Source of the DNA: Agromyces flavus
GTDB taxonomy: Bacteria > Actinomycetota > Actinomycetes > Actinomycetales > Microbacteriaceae
NCBI RefSeq assembly: GCF_900104685.1
Contig: NZ_LT629755.1
Coordinates: 3,162,001 to 3,226,000 of the forward strand
DNA length: 64,000 bases
Reading direction: 5' to 3'
Part shown: positions 25,303-33,657 of the stretch, in pieces
Layout of the letters: every line of letters begins with the position of its first letter
How positions within the stretch are numbered: position 1 is the stretch's first letter
Position numbers and translations under genes: made by a program
The notes under the pieces: generated by a model
Told to the model about the DNA's origin: nothing
Databases searched by the model: none
The model's input: the letters and a program-made list of their open reading frames with translations, nothing else

Positions 25303-26214
25303 TCAGGGAGTGCGGGTCGCGGCTGCGGAGGTCGCGCCGAGCGCGTCGATGCCGGCCGTGCCGCCCGTCACGAACGCGGTGACCGCGTCGAGCGCAGCGT
25401 CCGCGCCGAGGATACGCGAGTGGCCGGCGCCTTCGGTCAGCACGAGCCGCGAGCGGTCGCCGTGTGCCGCGTGCAGGCGCACGGCCTCGCCCACCGCGAC
25501 CTCGCGGTCTCCGCGATCGTGCACGACGAGCAGCGGCATGCGCTCGGGAAGCGGGTGCGCGACGCTGTCGAAGCGCGGCCACGGGTCCTCGAGGTGCGGC
25601 AGGATGCGTCGCGCGAACCGGTCGGCGAGGGCGTCGGCCGTCGCGGTGCCCACGCCGAGCCGGGCGGCGAACGAGTCGACGAGGTAGCGGGCGTCGGCCA
25701 TGCCGGCGATCGCGACGAGTGCGCCGGCGGACGCGCCGTTCCGGATCGCGGCCGCACTCGCCATCGCACCGAACGAGTGGCCGATCACGGTGTGGAAGCG
25801 CCCCTCGCGCGACTGCAGCAACTCGATCGCGGCGAGCCAGTCGCGCACGTCGGTGCGGCGGCCGGCCGATTCGCCGTTGGCCGGGGCGTCGAAGGCCAGG
25901 AGCCGGAATCCCGCGGCGCGCAGCTCGCGCACGATCGGCGCGAACTGCGACGCGCGGCCGCGCCATCCGTGCACGAGCAGGATCGTGTCGGGTCCCGTGC
26001 CCCACTCGTATGCGACCACGTCGCGGCCGCGGACGCGGAGCAGGCTCCGGCGCGCGGACTGGTGCACCGCCCGATCGCCGTCGCGGATGGGAAGCCGCGG
26101 CCCCACGCGCATGAAGAGCGGGAGGGCGAGGGCGGCGGCGACGTGCGGCGAGCTCCGCTCGGCGAGTCGGATGGCGCGGGCCTGGGCGCCGAGGGCGGCA
26201 TCGGTGAGGGACAC
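25303..26214 (-). CDS. Alpha/beta hydrolase
   Basis: A 303-residue hydrolase. ILLVHGWRGRASQFAP carries the HG oxyanion motif, VIGHSFGAMAS the nucleophile elbow (G-H-S-F-G), and LLVVHDRGDREVAV and EGAGHSRIL the likely acid and histidine of the triad. The first 60 residues are helical and amphipathic and may contact membranes. It starts at GTG 26214 with CGGAG about 6 bases upstream. It diverges from the TetR gene and shares an operator region with it, so it is probably the repressed target. Substrate unknown; esterase, lipase or amidase all remain possible. Confidence 0.85.
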   Translation of the reverse strand: MSLTDAALGAQARAIRLAERSSPHVAAALALPLFMRVGPRLPIRDGDRAVHQSARRSLLRVRGRDVVAYEWGTGPDTILLVHGWRGRASQFAPIVRELRAAGFRLLAFDAPANGESAGRRTDVRDWLAAIELLQSREGRFHTVIGHSFGAMASAAAIRNGASAGALVAIAGMADARYLVDSFAARLGVGTATADALADRFARRILPHLEDPWPRFDSVAHPLPERMPLLVVHDRGDREVAVGEAVRLHAAHGDRSRLVLTEGAGHSRILGADAALDAVTAFVTGGTAGIDALGATSAAATRTP

Positions 26215-26233
26215 AGCGAACTCCGATCAATCA

Positions 26234-26279
26234 ATACGAACGGTCGTACGTTGAGTATACGAACGTTCGTGCGTAAAAT
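26234..26279. promoter_or_regulatory. Tandem TetR-type operators within the divergent promoter
   Basis: Two near-identical palindromes, ACGAACGGTCGT (26236-26247) and the perfect ACGAACGTTCGT (26259-26270), share flanks (AT before, CG two bases after) and lie 23 bp apart. The second sits in the 17-base spacer of a good plus-strand promoter, TTGAGT (26251-26256) and TAAAAT (26274-26279), which ends 7 bases before the regulator's GTG. A bound repressor would block the regulator's promoter directly, and the first site overlaps the likely minus-strand promoter of the hydrolase. Confidence 0.75.
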
Positions 26280-26286
26280 CGAGAGG

Positions 26287-26964
26287 GTGAGCACGGAAAC
26301 TTCGAGCACGGTTAGGCCGGCCGACGGACGACGCGTCCGCGGCGACGCGTCGCGACGCACCGTGCTCGCGGCGGCAGTCGACCTCGCCTCAGTCGAGGGT
26401 CTCGACCAGCTCTCGATCGGCCGCATCGCCCACGCCGCATCGGTGAGCAAGAGCGGGGTCGCCACGCTGTTCGGCAGCAAGGAGCGTCTGCAGCTCGCGA
26501 CCGTCGAGGCCGCGCGCGAGCGCTTCGTCGAGGCGGTGCTGACTCCCGCCCGCGAGTTGCCTCGGGGACTCGGCCGCGTGCTCGCGCTCGTCGACCGCTG
26601 GATCGCCTACTCGCGGGACCGCGTATTCCCGGGCGGGTGCTTCTTCGCCGAGGCCGCGGCCGACTTCGACGCCAAGCCCGGCGAAGTGCGCGAGGCGATC
26701 CGCCGCGCGCTCGACGACTGGGAGGGCTACCTCGCGGCATCCCTCGCGCACGCACGCGACCTCGGCGACCTGCCCGGGCTCGACGACCCCGCGCAGCTCG
26801 CGTTCGAGTGCAGCGCCCTGCTCGACCTCGCGAACCGTGACTCCGTCATGCGGGGCACGAACGTGTCCTATCGGCGCGCGCGGGTCGGCGTGGCTGCGCG
26901 CCTCCGCGCGGCAGGCGGCGACGAGACGGCGATCGCCGCCTTCGCCGCCATCCCCGACGCCTGA
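26287..26964 (+). CDS. TetR/AcrR family transcriptional regulator
   Basis: A 225-residue repressor. The DNA-binding domain is residues 18-65 (SRRTVLAAAVDLASVEGLDQ, LSIGRIAHAASVSKSGVATLF, GSKERLQLATVEAA), a textbook TetR helix-turn-helix. The C-terminal ligand domain contains GCFFAEAAADFDAKPGEVREA, a motif of the TetR_C_16/YcdC-like group. The GTG at 26287 follows GAGAGG and a TAAAAT box, so the transcript probably begins at or next to the start codon. It most likely represses itself and the divergent hydrolase. The ligand is unknown. Confidence 0.88.
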   Translation: MSTETSSTVRPADGRRVRGDASRRTVLAAAVDLASVEGLDQLSIGRIAHAASVSKSGVATLFGSKERLQLATVEAARERFVEAVLTPARELPRGLGRVLALVDRWIAYSRDRVFPGGCFFAEAAADFDAKPGEVREAIRRALDDWEGYLAASLAHARDLGDLPGLDDPAQLAFECSALLDLANRDSVMRGTNVSYRRARVGVAARLRAAGGDETAIAAFAAIPDA

Positions 26965-27119
26965 CGGCTGACACCCTCACCTGCCTGCCGACGCCTGACG
27001 CGAACCTTCTCGCCGCGCGGGGAGGAGATCGCGCGGTCCGGAGGACGCGAGAGCGCGGGTGAACTTCCAGTCCGCGCGTTCGCCTCCGAACCTGCCGACA
27101 AGGCCTCGGGCGCAGCCCG

Positions 27120-27193
27120 GTTTCAGGAGAACGCGCCCGAATCAGGATGCGATCGCAAATCTCGTCCTGATCAGCTTCCGTTCTCCTGAAAGC
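27120..27193. repeat. Palindromic element, TTTCAGGA family, copy 2
   Basis: A 74-bp inverted repeat whose outer 13 bp are perfect: TTTCAGGAGAACG on the left and CGTTCTCCTGAAA on the right. An inner TCAGGA/TCCTGA pair is spaced as in copy 1. It lies between the convergent stops of the TetR gene and the ferredoxin reductase gene. The two copies bracket the hydrolase/TetR module. Confidence 0.75.
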
Positions 27194-27215
27194 GAGAGAG
27201 CCGCTCGCGCCGGGG

Positions 27216-28628
27216 TCAGCCCGCGACGAGCGCGCCCGCGCGCGAGATCTCGACCTGCTCGTCGCGCGGCACGACCTTCACACGCTCGCGAGTGACCGGT
27301 CCCTCGAACGCCTCGCCGAGCGAGCGCTCGTGCGCGTCGAGCGCGAGCCATCCGTTCCAGGTCGTGAAGCGGATGCCGCGGGCCTCGAGCAGCTCGAGGA
27401 CCTCGTCGCCGTCGGCGGCCGCCACCGCGGGCGCCGCGAGCCGGCCCGACATCGCGTCCTCCACGAGGTTCGTGATCGTCTCGAGCGCGTCGCCCTTGGT
27501 GTGACCGATGAGACCCACGGGGCCGCGCTTGATCCAGCCGGTCGCGTACACGCCCGCGGTCGGCGCGCCCGCGCCGTCCGTCACCCGGCCGCCCTCGTTG
27601 GGGATCACGCGGGAACGGTCGTCGAACGGCACGCCCGCGATCGGCGAGCTCGCGTAGCCCACCGCGCGGTACACGGCCTGCACGGGCACCTCGACGAACT
27701 CGCCGGTGCCGACGACCGAGCCGTCGCCGACCGGACGGGTCCGCTCGAAGCGCACGCCCTCCACGGCAGAGGAGCCGAGCACCTCGACGGGCGAGTGGAA
27801 GAAGTGCAGGTGCAGGCGGCGCGACGCGGTCGGCTGCCAGTCGGCGGGCTTGCGCCATCCGTTCAGGGTGCGCGTCATGACCTTGACCTGGTTGTTGGTC
27901 GCGAGCAGGTGGGCGGCGTGCTCGTCGCCCTCGGCGCGCGCGAAGTCGTCGTCGTAGACCACGATGTCGACGTCGGGCACCTCGCCGAGCTCGCGCAGCT
28001 CGATCGGGGTGAACTTCACCTGCGACGGGCCGCGACGGCCGAAGACGTGCACGTCAGTCACGGGCGACGCGAGCAGCCCCGCGTGCACGTTCGCGGGGAT
28101 GTCGGTCGAGAGCAGGTCGGCGGGATGCTTCGCGAGCACGCGCGCCACGTCGAGCGCCACGTTGCCGTTGCCGATCACGGCGATCGACTCGGCCTCGAGC
28201 GGCCAGTCGCGGGAGACATCCGGGTGGCCGTCGTACCAGGCGACGAGGTCGGCGGCGCCGTACGAGCCCGGGAGGTCGATGCCGGGGATGTCGAGCGGCG
28301 CGTCCTTCAGGGCGCCTGTGGCGAAGATCACGGCGTCGTAGCGCTCGCGCAGCTCGTCGACCGTGACATCCCGCCCGACCTCGACATTGCCGATGAGGCG
28401 GATGGTGCCCTCGTCGAGCATCTCGTGCAGCGAGTTGACGATGCCCTTGATGCGGGGGTGGTCGGGCGCGACGCCGTAGCGGATCAGGCCGTACGGCGCG
28501 GGCAGCGACTCGAACAGGTCGATCGCGACCTGGCCGCCGGCCTCGTCGACCTGGCGGCGCAGGATGTTGCCCGCGTAGATGCCGGCGGGGCCGGCGCCGA
28601 CGATCGCGACACGGAGGTTGAGGGTCAT
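27216..28628 (-). CDS. fpr: Ferredoxin--NADP+ reductase (FprA-like)
   Basis: A 470-residue FAD- and NADP-binding flavoprotein of the adrenodoxin-reductase type, passing electrons from NADPH to ferredoxin. The FAD motif is VAIVGAGPAGIYAGNILR at the N terminus, then YGLIRYGVAPDHPRIKG, and the NADP motif is IAVIGNGNVALDVARVLAKHP near residue 150. ATGWIKRGPVGLIGHTK near residue 365 is the family's C-terminal FAD contact. It closes the sulfur-assimilation operon, where reduced ferredoxin would feed the sulfite reductase encoded at the operon start. Gap to cobA 36 bases. Confidence 0.92.
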   Translation of the reverse strand: MTLNLRVAIVGAGPAGIYAGNILRRQVDEAGGQVAIDLFESLPAPYGLIRYGVAPDHPRIKGIVNSLHEMLDEGTIRLIGNVEVGRDVTVDELRERYDAVIFATGALKDAPLDIPGIDLPGSYGAADLVAWYDGHPDVSRDWPLEAESIAVIGNGNVALDVARVLAKHPADLLSTDIPANVHAGLLASPVTDVHVFGRRGPSQVKFTPIELRELGEVPDVDIVVYDDDFARAEGDEHAAHLLATNNQVKVMTRTLNGWRKPADWQPTASRRLHLHFFHSPVEVLGSSAVEGVRFERTRPVGDGSVVGTGEFVEVPVQAVYRAVGYASSPIAGVPFDDRSRVIPNEGGRVTDGAGAPTAGVYATGWIKRGPVGLIGHTKGDALETITNLVEDAMSGRLAAPAVAAADGDEVLELLEARGIRFTTWNGWLALDAHERSLGEAFEGPVTRERVKVVPRDEQVEISRAGALVAG

Positions 28629-28664
28629 GAGGGCATGGCCTTTCGAGGGGGGTCCAGGGTGTGG

Positions 28665-29435
28665 TCAGTCGATGACGGGGGGCGCCGCGAACGCGGATGT
28701 CGCGAGCTCGGCGGGCGCGTACGGGCTCAGTCGCACGACATCGCCCACCACCACGACGGCGGGCGAGCGGACGCCGCGTTCGGCCGCCTGGTAGGCGATC
28801 GTGTCGAGCGTGCCGATCGTCACTCGTTGGCGAGGGCCGTATCCATCCTCCACGATCGCGACTGGGCATTCGCCGCCGCGCTCGCCGCGGGCGAGCGTGA
28901 TCGCCGAGTTCGCGAGCGTACCGACGCCCATGAGCAGCACGACCGTGTGGTTGCGACCGCCGCCGAGCGCCTGGATCTGATCGTGCCCGGTGACGACCGT
29001 GAAGGTGGTCGCGAGGCCGCGGTGCGTGAGCGGGATGCCCGCGATCGCGGGCACCGACACGGCGCTCGTGATGCCGGGCACCACCTCGACGTCGACGCCG
29101 CGGTCGCGGCAGTACGCGAGCTCCTCACCGCCGCGGCCGAAGATGTACGGATCGCCGCCCTTGAGGCGCACGACGCGCTTGCCCTCGCGGGCGAGCGTCA
29201 CGAGGAGCTCGTTGATCGCGTCCTGCGGCACGGCGTGGTGGCCGGGCAGCTTGCCGACGTCGACGACCTCGGCCTCGAGCAGGACGCCCTCGGCCACGAG
29301 CCCGTCGAGCACCGAGCGGGCCCCCAGCCGGTCGGCGACGATGACGTCGGCGGCCTTGAGTGCGCGCAGGCCGCGGATGGTGAGCAGGCCCGCGTCGCCC
29401 GGGCCCGCGCCGACGAGCGCGACGCGGCCGGTCAT
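28665..29435 (-). CDS. cobA: Uroporphyrinogen-III C-methyltransferase
   Basis: A 256-residue SAM-dependent methyltransferase that makes precorrin-2, the precursor of siroheme. VALVGAGPGDAGLLTIRGLRAL, RLKGGDPYIFGRGGEE and VVPGITSAVSVPAIAGIPLTHR are the three signature blocks. The start is set by a four-base overlap with the permease stop (ATGA, 29432-29435). Siroheme is the cofactor of the sulfite reductase encoded upstream in this operon, and the chelatase at 37825 does the next step. It is a stand-alone form, with no CysG dehydrogenase or HemD fusion. Confidence 0.93.
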   Translation of the reverse strand: MTGRVALVGAGPGDAGLLTIRGLRALKAADVIVADRLGARSVLDGLVAEGVLLEAEVVDVGKLPGHHAVPQDAINELLVTLAREGKRVVRLKGGDPYIFGRGGEELAYCRDRGVDVEVVPGITSAVSVPAIAGIPLTHRGLATTFTVVTGHDQIQALGGGRNHTVVLLMGVGTLANSAITLARGERGGECPVAIVEDGYGPRQRVTIGTLDTIAYQAAERGVRSPAVVVVGDVVRLSPYAPAELATSAFAAPPVID

Positions 29436-30415
29436 GCGCCCGCTCCCGTCAGGCCGCGGCGGCGCAGCAGGCCGCGCTCGATCGGCGCGAACACGAGCAG
29501 CTCGATCACGACGCCGATCGCGAGGATCACGAGGATCGTCCCGAGCGCGCCCGCGAGATCGGCGAGGTCGCGGCTCTGCTGGAGCATCGATCCGAGGCCG
29601 AACCCGATCGTGCCGCCGAACGCGATGATCTCGGCCGCCATGAGCGAGCGCCACGAGAACGCCCACCCCTGCTTGAGGCCGGCGAGGTACCCGGGCAGGG
29701 CGGCCGGCACGATCACCGTGGTCGCGAGCTGCCAGCGCGACGCGCCCAGCACCGTGCCCACACGCCGCAGCTGCGGCGGCACCTGGGCGATGCCGGCCAC
29801 GAGCCCATTCGCGATGGACGGCACCGCGCCCATGAGGACGACGAAGTACACCGTGGCATCCGACAGCCCGAACCAGATGATCGCGGCCGGCACCCAGGCC
29901 ACCGACGGCAGCACCTGCAGGCCCGACAGCAGCGGGCCGAACGCACGCCGCAGCAGCCGCGACTCGGCGAGCAGCAGGCCGAGCGGCGTGCCGATCGCGA
30001 TCGCGATGAGGAACCCGAGGATGCCGCGCTCGAGGCTCGTCGTCACCGCGACCTGGAGGCGACCGTCCTCCCACGACTGGCCGAGCGCGGCGGCCACGTC
30101 GAGCGGACCGGGCGAGAGGTCGGGTCGAGGCTGGGCGATGAGCGTGTAGGCCTGCCACGCCGCGATGAGCAGGGCGAGGAGCACGATCGGCGGCAGTGCG
30201 CCGTCGACGAGGCGTCGCCACCACGGGCGGGAGGTGCGCGTCTCGGTCTGCAGTGCGTCGAGCCCGCGGAGGTCGGCGCTCAGCGAGTCGCCGGGGTCGC
30301 TCGCGGGTCGAGGTGCCGCTTCGGCAGGGTTCGGCCGCCGCGCACCCGGCGAAAGCGGCAACTCGGCGGAGGGGGTGGCAGGCTGCGAGGGGTCGAGGGT
30401 GTCGAGCTCAGGCAT
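29432..30415 (-). CDS. ABC transporter permease, sulfonate/nitrate/taurine type
   Basis: A 327-residue inner-membrane permease with about six helices from residue 75 on, and the EAA-loop region GTVLGASRWQLATTVIVPAALP, the cytoplasmic coupling motif of the SsuC/TauC/NrtB group. The first 70 residues are an unusual proline- and serine-rich extension, encoded partly by a palindromic repeat (30309-30365). The gene sits inside the sulfate-reduction operon, so the cargo is probably a sulfur source such as a sulfonate or sulfate, by context only. The start overlaps the ATPase stop by 8 bases. Confidence 0.85.
   Translation of the reverse strand: MPELDTLDPSQPATPSAELPLSPGARRPNPAEAAPRPASDPGDSLSADLRGLDALQTETRTSRPWWRRLVDGALPPIVLLALLIAAWQAYTLIAQPRPDLSPGPLDVAAALGQSWEDGRLQVAVTTSLERGILGFLIAIAIGTPLGLLLAESRLLRRAFGPLLSGLQVLPSVAWVPAAIIWFGLSDATVYFVVLMGAVPSIANGLVAGIAQVPPQLRRVGTVLGASRWQLATTVIVPAALPGYLAGLKQGWAFSWRSLMAAEIIAFGGTIGFGLGSMLQQSRDLADLAGALGTILVILAIGVVIELLVFAPIERGLLRRRGLTGAGA
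30309..30365. repeat. GCC-rich palindromic element, copy A, inside the permease gene
   Basis: A 57-bp inverted repeat with arms CGAGGTGCCGCTTCGGCAGG and its near-complement ending AAAGCGGCAACTCG, separated by about 7 bases. It encodes residues of the permease's proline-rich N-terminal extension without breaking the frame. It belongs to the family found at 59504, 60179, 61257 and 61353. Confidence 0.75.
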
Positions 30416-31217
30416 TGCGACGGATCTCCCTTCGCAGGTGCTCCGTGATCTCGATGGAGAGTTCGCCGACCTGGGGCGACTCGATGCGGCGCGGGCCCTC
30501 GTCGGCGATCGTCCACTCGCGGACGATGCGCCCGGGACGGCTCGACATGAGCAGCACCCGCTGCCCGAGCCGTGCGGCCTCGCGCACGTTGTGCGTGACG
30601 AACACGATGGTGCGGCCCGTCTCGCGCCACACGCGCTGCAGCTCCTCGTGGAGCAGGTCGCGCGTGATCGCGTCGAGCGCCGCGAACGGCTCGTCCATGA
30701 GGAGCACGGGCCGGTCCTGCGCGAGGGCGCGCGCGAGGGCGACGCGCTGGCGCATGCCGCCCGAGAGCTCGTGCGGACGCTTGTCGGCGGCATCCCCGAG
30801 GTTCACCACCTCGAGCAGCTCGAGCGCGCGCGCCCGGCGGGCCGGGGCCGAGAGCCCCGCCCCGCCGAGCCGCAGCGCGAGCTCGACGTTGCGCCGGGCG
30901 GTGAGCCACGGCAGCAATGACGCGTCCTGGAACATCACTGCGGCGCCGCCGTCGGCGATCTCGACCGTACCCGTCGTGGGCTTCTCGAGCCCCGCGACGA
31001 TCGAGAGCAGCGTCGACTTACCGCAGCCCGACGCGCCGAGCAGGCACGTGAACTCGCCGGGCGCGACATCCAGGTCGATGCCATCGAGCACGACCGGGCC
31101 GTCGTCGGCGTACCGCTTGCCGAGGCCGGCGATGCGGATGGCGGGGGCCGGGGCGGGCGAGGCGGTCACCGAATGTCCGGTCCCGGCCGGCAGGCGCTCC
31201 GCGGTGATGCTCGACAT
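30408..31217 (-). CDS. ABC transporter ATP-binding protein, SsuB/NrtD/TauB type
   Basis: A 269-residue ATPase: Walker A GASGCGKST, Q-loop VMFQDASLLPWLTARRN (the Q-D-x-x-L-L-P-W box of this transporter class), signature LSGGMRQRVALARAL, Walker B LLMDEPFAALD and H-loop VTHNV. It drives the permease at 29432 and works with the lipoprotein at 31220. Two bases separate it from the binding-protein gene, so the three are cotranscribed and probably coupled. The first 25 residues are a short extension ahead of the family domain. Confidence 0.9.
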   Translation of the reverse strand: MSSITAERLPAGTGHSVTASPAPAPAIRIAGLGKRYADDGPVVLDGIDLDVAPGEFTCLLGASGCGKSTLLSIVAGLEKPTTGTVEIADGGAAVMFQDASLLPWLTARRNVELALRLGGAGLSAPARRARALELLEVVNLGDAADKRPHELSGGMRQRVALARALAQDRPVLLMDEPFAALDAITRDLLHEELQRVWRETGRTIVFVTHNVREAARLGQRVLLMSSRPGRIVREWTIADEGPRRIESPQVGELSIEITEHLRREIRRNA

Positions 31218-31219
31218 GG

Positions 31220-32347
31220 CTACTCCGTCCCGAGGCTCGCCGCGCTCACGGACTCCTCGCCGGAGTCCTCGAGCACGGCGTTCAGGGCCGACAGGTCGAA
31301 GAGGCCGTCGATGTCGCCCTGCTTGGAGGTGCCCGCGTCGACGCCGTCCTGCAGCAGCTGCTCGAACGTGTCGGCGTGCGGGTCGAACGTGAACTCGACG
31401 TGCTCGAGCGCCCGGTCGATGACCGCGTCGGAGAGGCCCTTGCCCGCGTCGGCAGTGAGCCGCGCGTTGATCACGTCGGCTGCGGCATCCGGGTTCTCGG
31501 CGAGCCAGTCGACGGATGCCACGTGCCCGGCGACGAGCGCCCGCACCGTCTCGGGGTGCTCGGCGAGGAAGTCGGCGCGCACGAGCAGCACGGTCGTCGG
31601 GAACTCGCCGTCCTCCCAGAGGTCGGCCTCGTCGACGAGCACCTCGGCGCCGGCGTCCACGACGAGCCGCGACACCCACGGCTCGGGGAGCCAGGCGCCG
31701 TCGAGCTCGCCCGACTGGAACAGCGTGAGCGTCTGGGCGTTCTCGGTGGGCGAGATGGTCACGTCGCCGCCGCCCGACGTGGAGGTCTCGTAGCCCTCCT
31801 CGCCGAGCCAGGTGCGCAGCGCGACATCCTGCGTGTTCCCGAGCTGCGGGCTCGCGAGGTTGGTGCCCGCGAGGTCGTCGGCGCTCTCGATGCCGGGCTG
31901 CACCACGAGCGCCGCACCGCCGCTGGCCGCGCCGGCGACGATGCGTGCCGACTGGCCGCCCGAGGCGACGAACGTGTTGATGGCCGGATTGGGGCCGATG
32001 TAGGTCGCGTCGATCGCGCCGGCGCTGAGCGCCTCGATCGCGGCAGGGCCGGCGTTGAACACCTGGGTCGACAGCTCGGTGTCGCCGAGCGCGTCCTCGA
32101 TGAGCCCCTCCTCGAGGCCGACGAGTGCGGGCGCGTGCGTGACGTTCGCGAAGTAGCCCAGGCGGAGCTCCTCAGCGGGCGTGCCGGTGGCCTCCGCGGC
32201 GGGCGCCTCGGGCTGGGTTCCGGCCCCCGATGCGGGCTGCGCGGCGCAGCCGGTGAGTGTCGCGCTCAGGACGATGCCGCCGGCGAGCATCATGCCGGCG
32301 AGGTCTCCGAGTCGGGTCGAGCGGATGGCGCGCGGACGTGCGGTCAT
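31220..32347 (-). CDS. Substrate-binding lipoprotein of the ABC transporter (SsuA/NrtA-like)
   Basis: A 375-residue lipoprotein. The signal ends in the lipobox LTGC at about residues 31-34, then a linker rich in Ala, Pro and Glu leads to the NMT1/SsuA-like domain starting LRLGYFANVTHAPALVGLEEG. Other family blocks are ALSAGAIDATYIGPNPAIN, LAGTNLASPQLGNTQDVAL and ELDGAWLPEPWVSRLV. It would capture a sulfur compound outside the cell. The start overlaps the cysN stop (ATGA, 32344-32347). Sulfonate, sulfate or taurine are all possible. Confidence 0.87.
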   Translation of the reverse strand: MTARPRAIRSTRLGDLAGMMLAGGIVLSATLTGCAAQPASGAGTQPEAPAAEATGTPAEELRLGYFANVTHAPALVGLEEGLIEDALGDTELSTQVFNAGPAAIEALSAGAIDATYIGPNPAINTFVASGGQSARIVAGAASGGAALVVQPGIESADDLAGTNLASPQLGNTQDVALRTWLGEEGYETSTSGGGDVTISPTENAQTLTLFQSGELDGAWLPEPWVSRLVVDAGAEVLVDEADLWEDGEFPTTVLLVRADFLAEHPETVRALVAGHVASVDWLAENPDAAADVINARLTADAGKGLSDAVIDRALEHVEFTFDPHADTFEQLLQDGVDAGTSKQGDIDGLFDLSALNAVLEDSGEESVSAASLGTE

Positions 32348-33657
32348 GCTGAATCTCCTTCGGTGACGATGCCGGCGGCGAGGGTGGCGCCGTCGTGCGG
32401 ATGGATGACGAGGAACGCCCCCGCCCGGCGGTGTGCGGCGTACGGCTCGACGGCGAGGTCCGCCGCGAGCTTCAGCCGCACGAGTCCGATGTCGTTCGTC
32501 TCGAGCGCCGCCGTCGGCGCCGTCTCGAGCGTGTCGAGGTCGAGCCGGCCCCGGATGTCGGTGACGAGCGCCTGCACGGTCGACGTGCCGTGCTTCACGA
32601 GCACGCGCGACCCCGTGGTGAGGGGGCGCCCGTCGAGCTGGAAGACGTCGGCGTCGAACTCGCGGCGGGGCTTCGGCACGGAGCCGGCCGCCGCGATGAC
32701 GGCGCCGCGCGCCGCGTCGACGGGGTCGGCGAGCCGCAGCGAGACCGAGAGCGGGGCGGATGCCTCGTCGACGGCGACCGGGCCGCAGTCGATGCCCGCG
32801 ACGGTCGTGGTGATGCCCGAGGGGAACACCTCGACGCGGTCGCCCACACGGACCGTGCCGGACTCGATGCGTCCCGCGAACGCGCGGTAGTCGCGGAAGC
32901 CGTCGGCGGTCGCGTCGTCGGCGGCGAGCTCGGGCGACAGCGCGCCCTGCGGGCGGACGACGAGTTGCACCGGCAGGCGCAGCGCCTCGAGGTCGGTCTC
33001 GAGCTCGTCGATGGTCGACAGCTCCTCGAGCAGCTCGAGCAGGCTCGGGCCGCGGTACCAGGGTGTGTTCGTCGACCGCTCGACGACGTTGTCGCCCGCG
33101 AGCGCCGACACCGGGATGACGTGCGCGTCGGGCAGCCCGAGGTCGCGCGCGAGGGTCGCGACATCCGCCGCCACCGACTCGAACGCGGCGCGGTCGTAGC
33201 CGATGAGGTCGATCTTGTTGACCGCGACGATGACGTGCGGCACGCGCAGCAGCTGCACGACCGCGAGGTGCCGGCGCGTCTGCTCGAGCACGCCGTTGCG
33301 CACGTCGACGAGCACCACGACCGCGTCGGCCGTGGCGGAGCCGGTGACCATGTTGCGCGTGTACTGCACATGGCCGGGGCAGTCGGCGAGGATGAACGAC
33401 CGGCGCCCCGTCGAGAAGTAGCGGTACGCGACGTCGATGGTGATGCCCTGCTCGCGCTCGGCCCGCAGGCCGTCGGTGAGGAGGGCGAAGTCGATCGCGC
33501 CGGGCTCGCCACCGAAGCCGCGCTCGGCGGACGTGCGCGCGACCGACTCGAGCTGGTCGGCGAGGATCGCCTTCGAGTCGTGCAGCAAGCGGCCGACGAG
33601 CGTCGACTTGCCGTCGTCGACCGACCCGGCGGTCGCGAAGCGGAACAGCGAGCTCAT
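32344..33657 (-). CDS. cysN: Sulfate adenylyltransferase subunit 1 (GTPase)
   Basis: A 437-residue elongation-factor-like GTPase that drives APS formation with CysD. The P-loop is TAGSVDDGKSTLVGRLL (G-x4-D-GKST), G2/G3 are EQGITIDVAYRYFST and DCPGHVQYTRNM, and G4 is NKIDLIGYD. Two beta-barrel domains follow. There is no C-terminal APS kinase domain, so it is CysN alone, not NodQ/CysNC. The ATG at 33657 shares one base with the cysD stop (TGATG). With the APS-reductase-type CysH upstream, the cell would not need an APS kinase. Confidence 0.95.
   Translation of the reverse strand: MSSLFRFATAGSVDDGKSTLVGRLLHDSKAILADQLESVARTSAERGFGGEPGAIDFALLTDGLRAEREQGITIDVAYRYFSTGRRSFILADCPGHVQYTRNMVTGSATADAVVVLVDVRNGVLEQTRRHLAVVQLLRVPHVIVAVNKIDLIGYDRAAFESVAADVATLARDLGLPDAHVIPVSALAGDNVVERSTNTPWYRGPSLLELLEELSTIDELETDLEALRLPVQLVVRPQGALSPELAADDATADGFRDYRAFAGRIESGTVRVGDRVEVFPSGITTTVAGIDCGPVAVDEASAPLSVSLRLADPVDAARGAVIAAAGSVPKPRREFDADVFQLDGRPLTTGSRVLVKHGTSTVQALVTDIRGRLDLDTLETAPTAALETNDIGLVRLKLAADLAVEPYAAHRRAGAFLVIHPHDGATLAAGIVTEGDSA

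Noticed and set aside
25206..27193. Insertion sequence or transposon around the hydrolase/TetR module
   Set aside because: No transposase, no terminal direct repeat seen, and the elements sit where terminators are expected.
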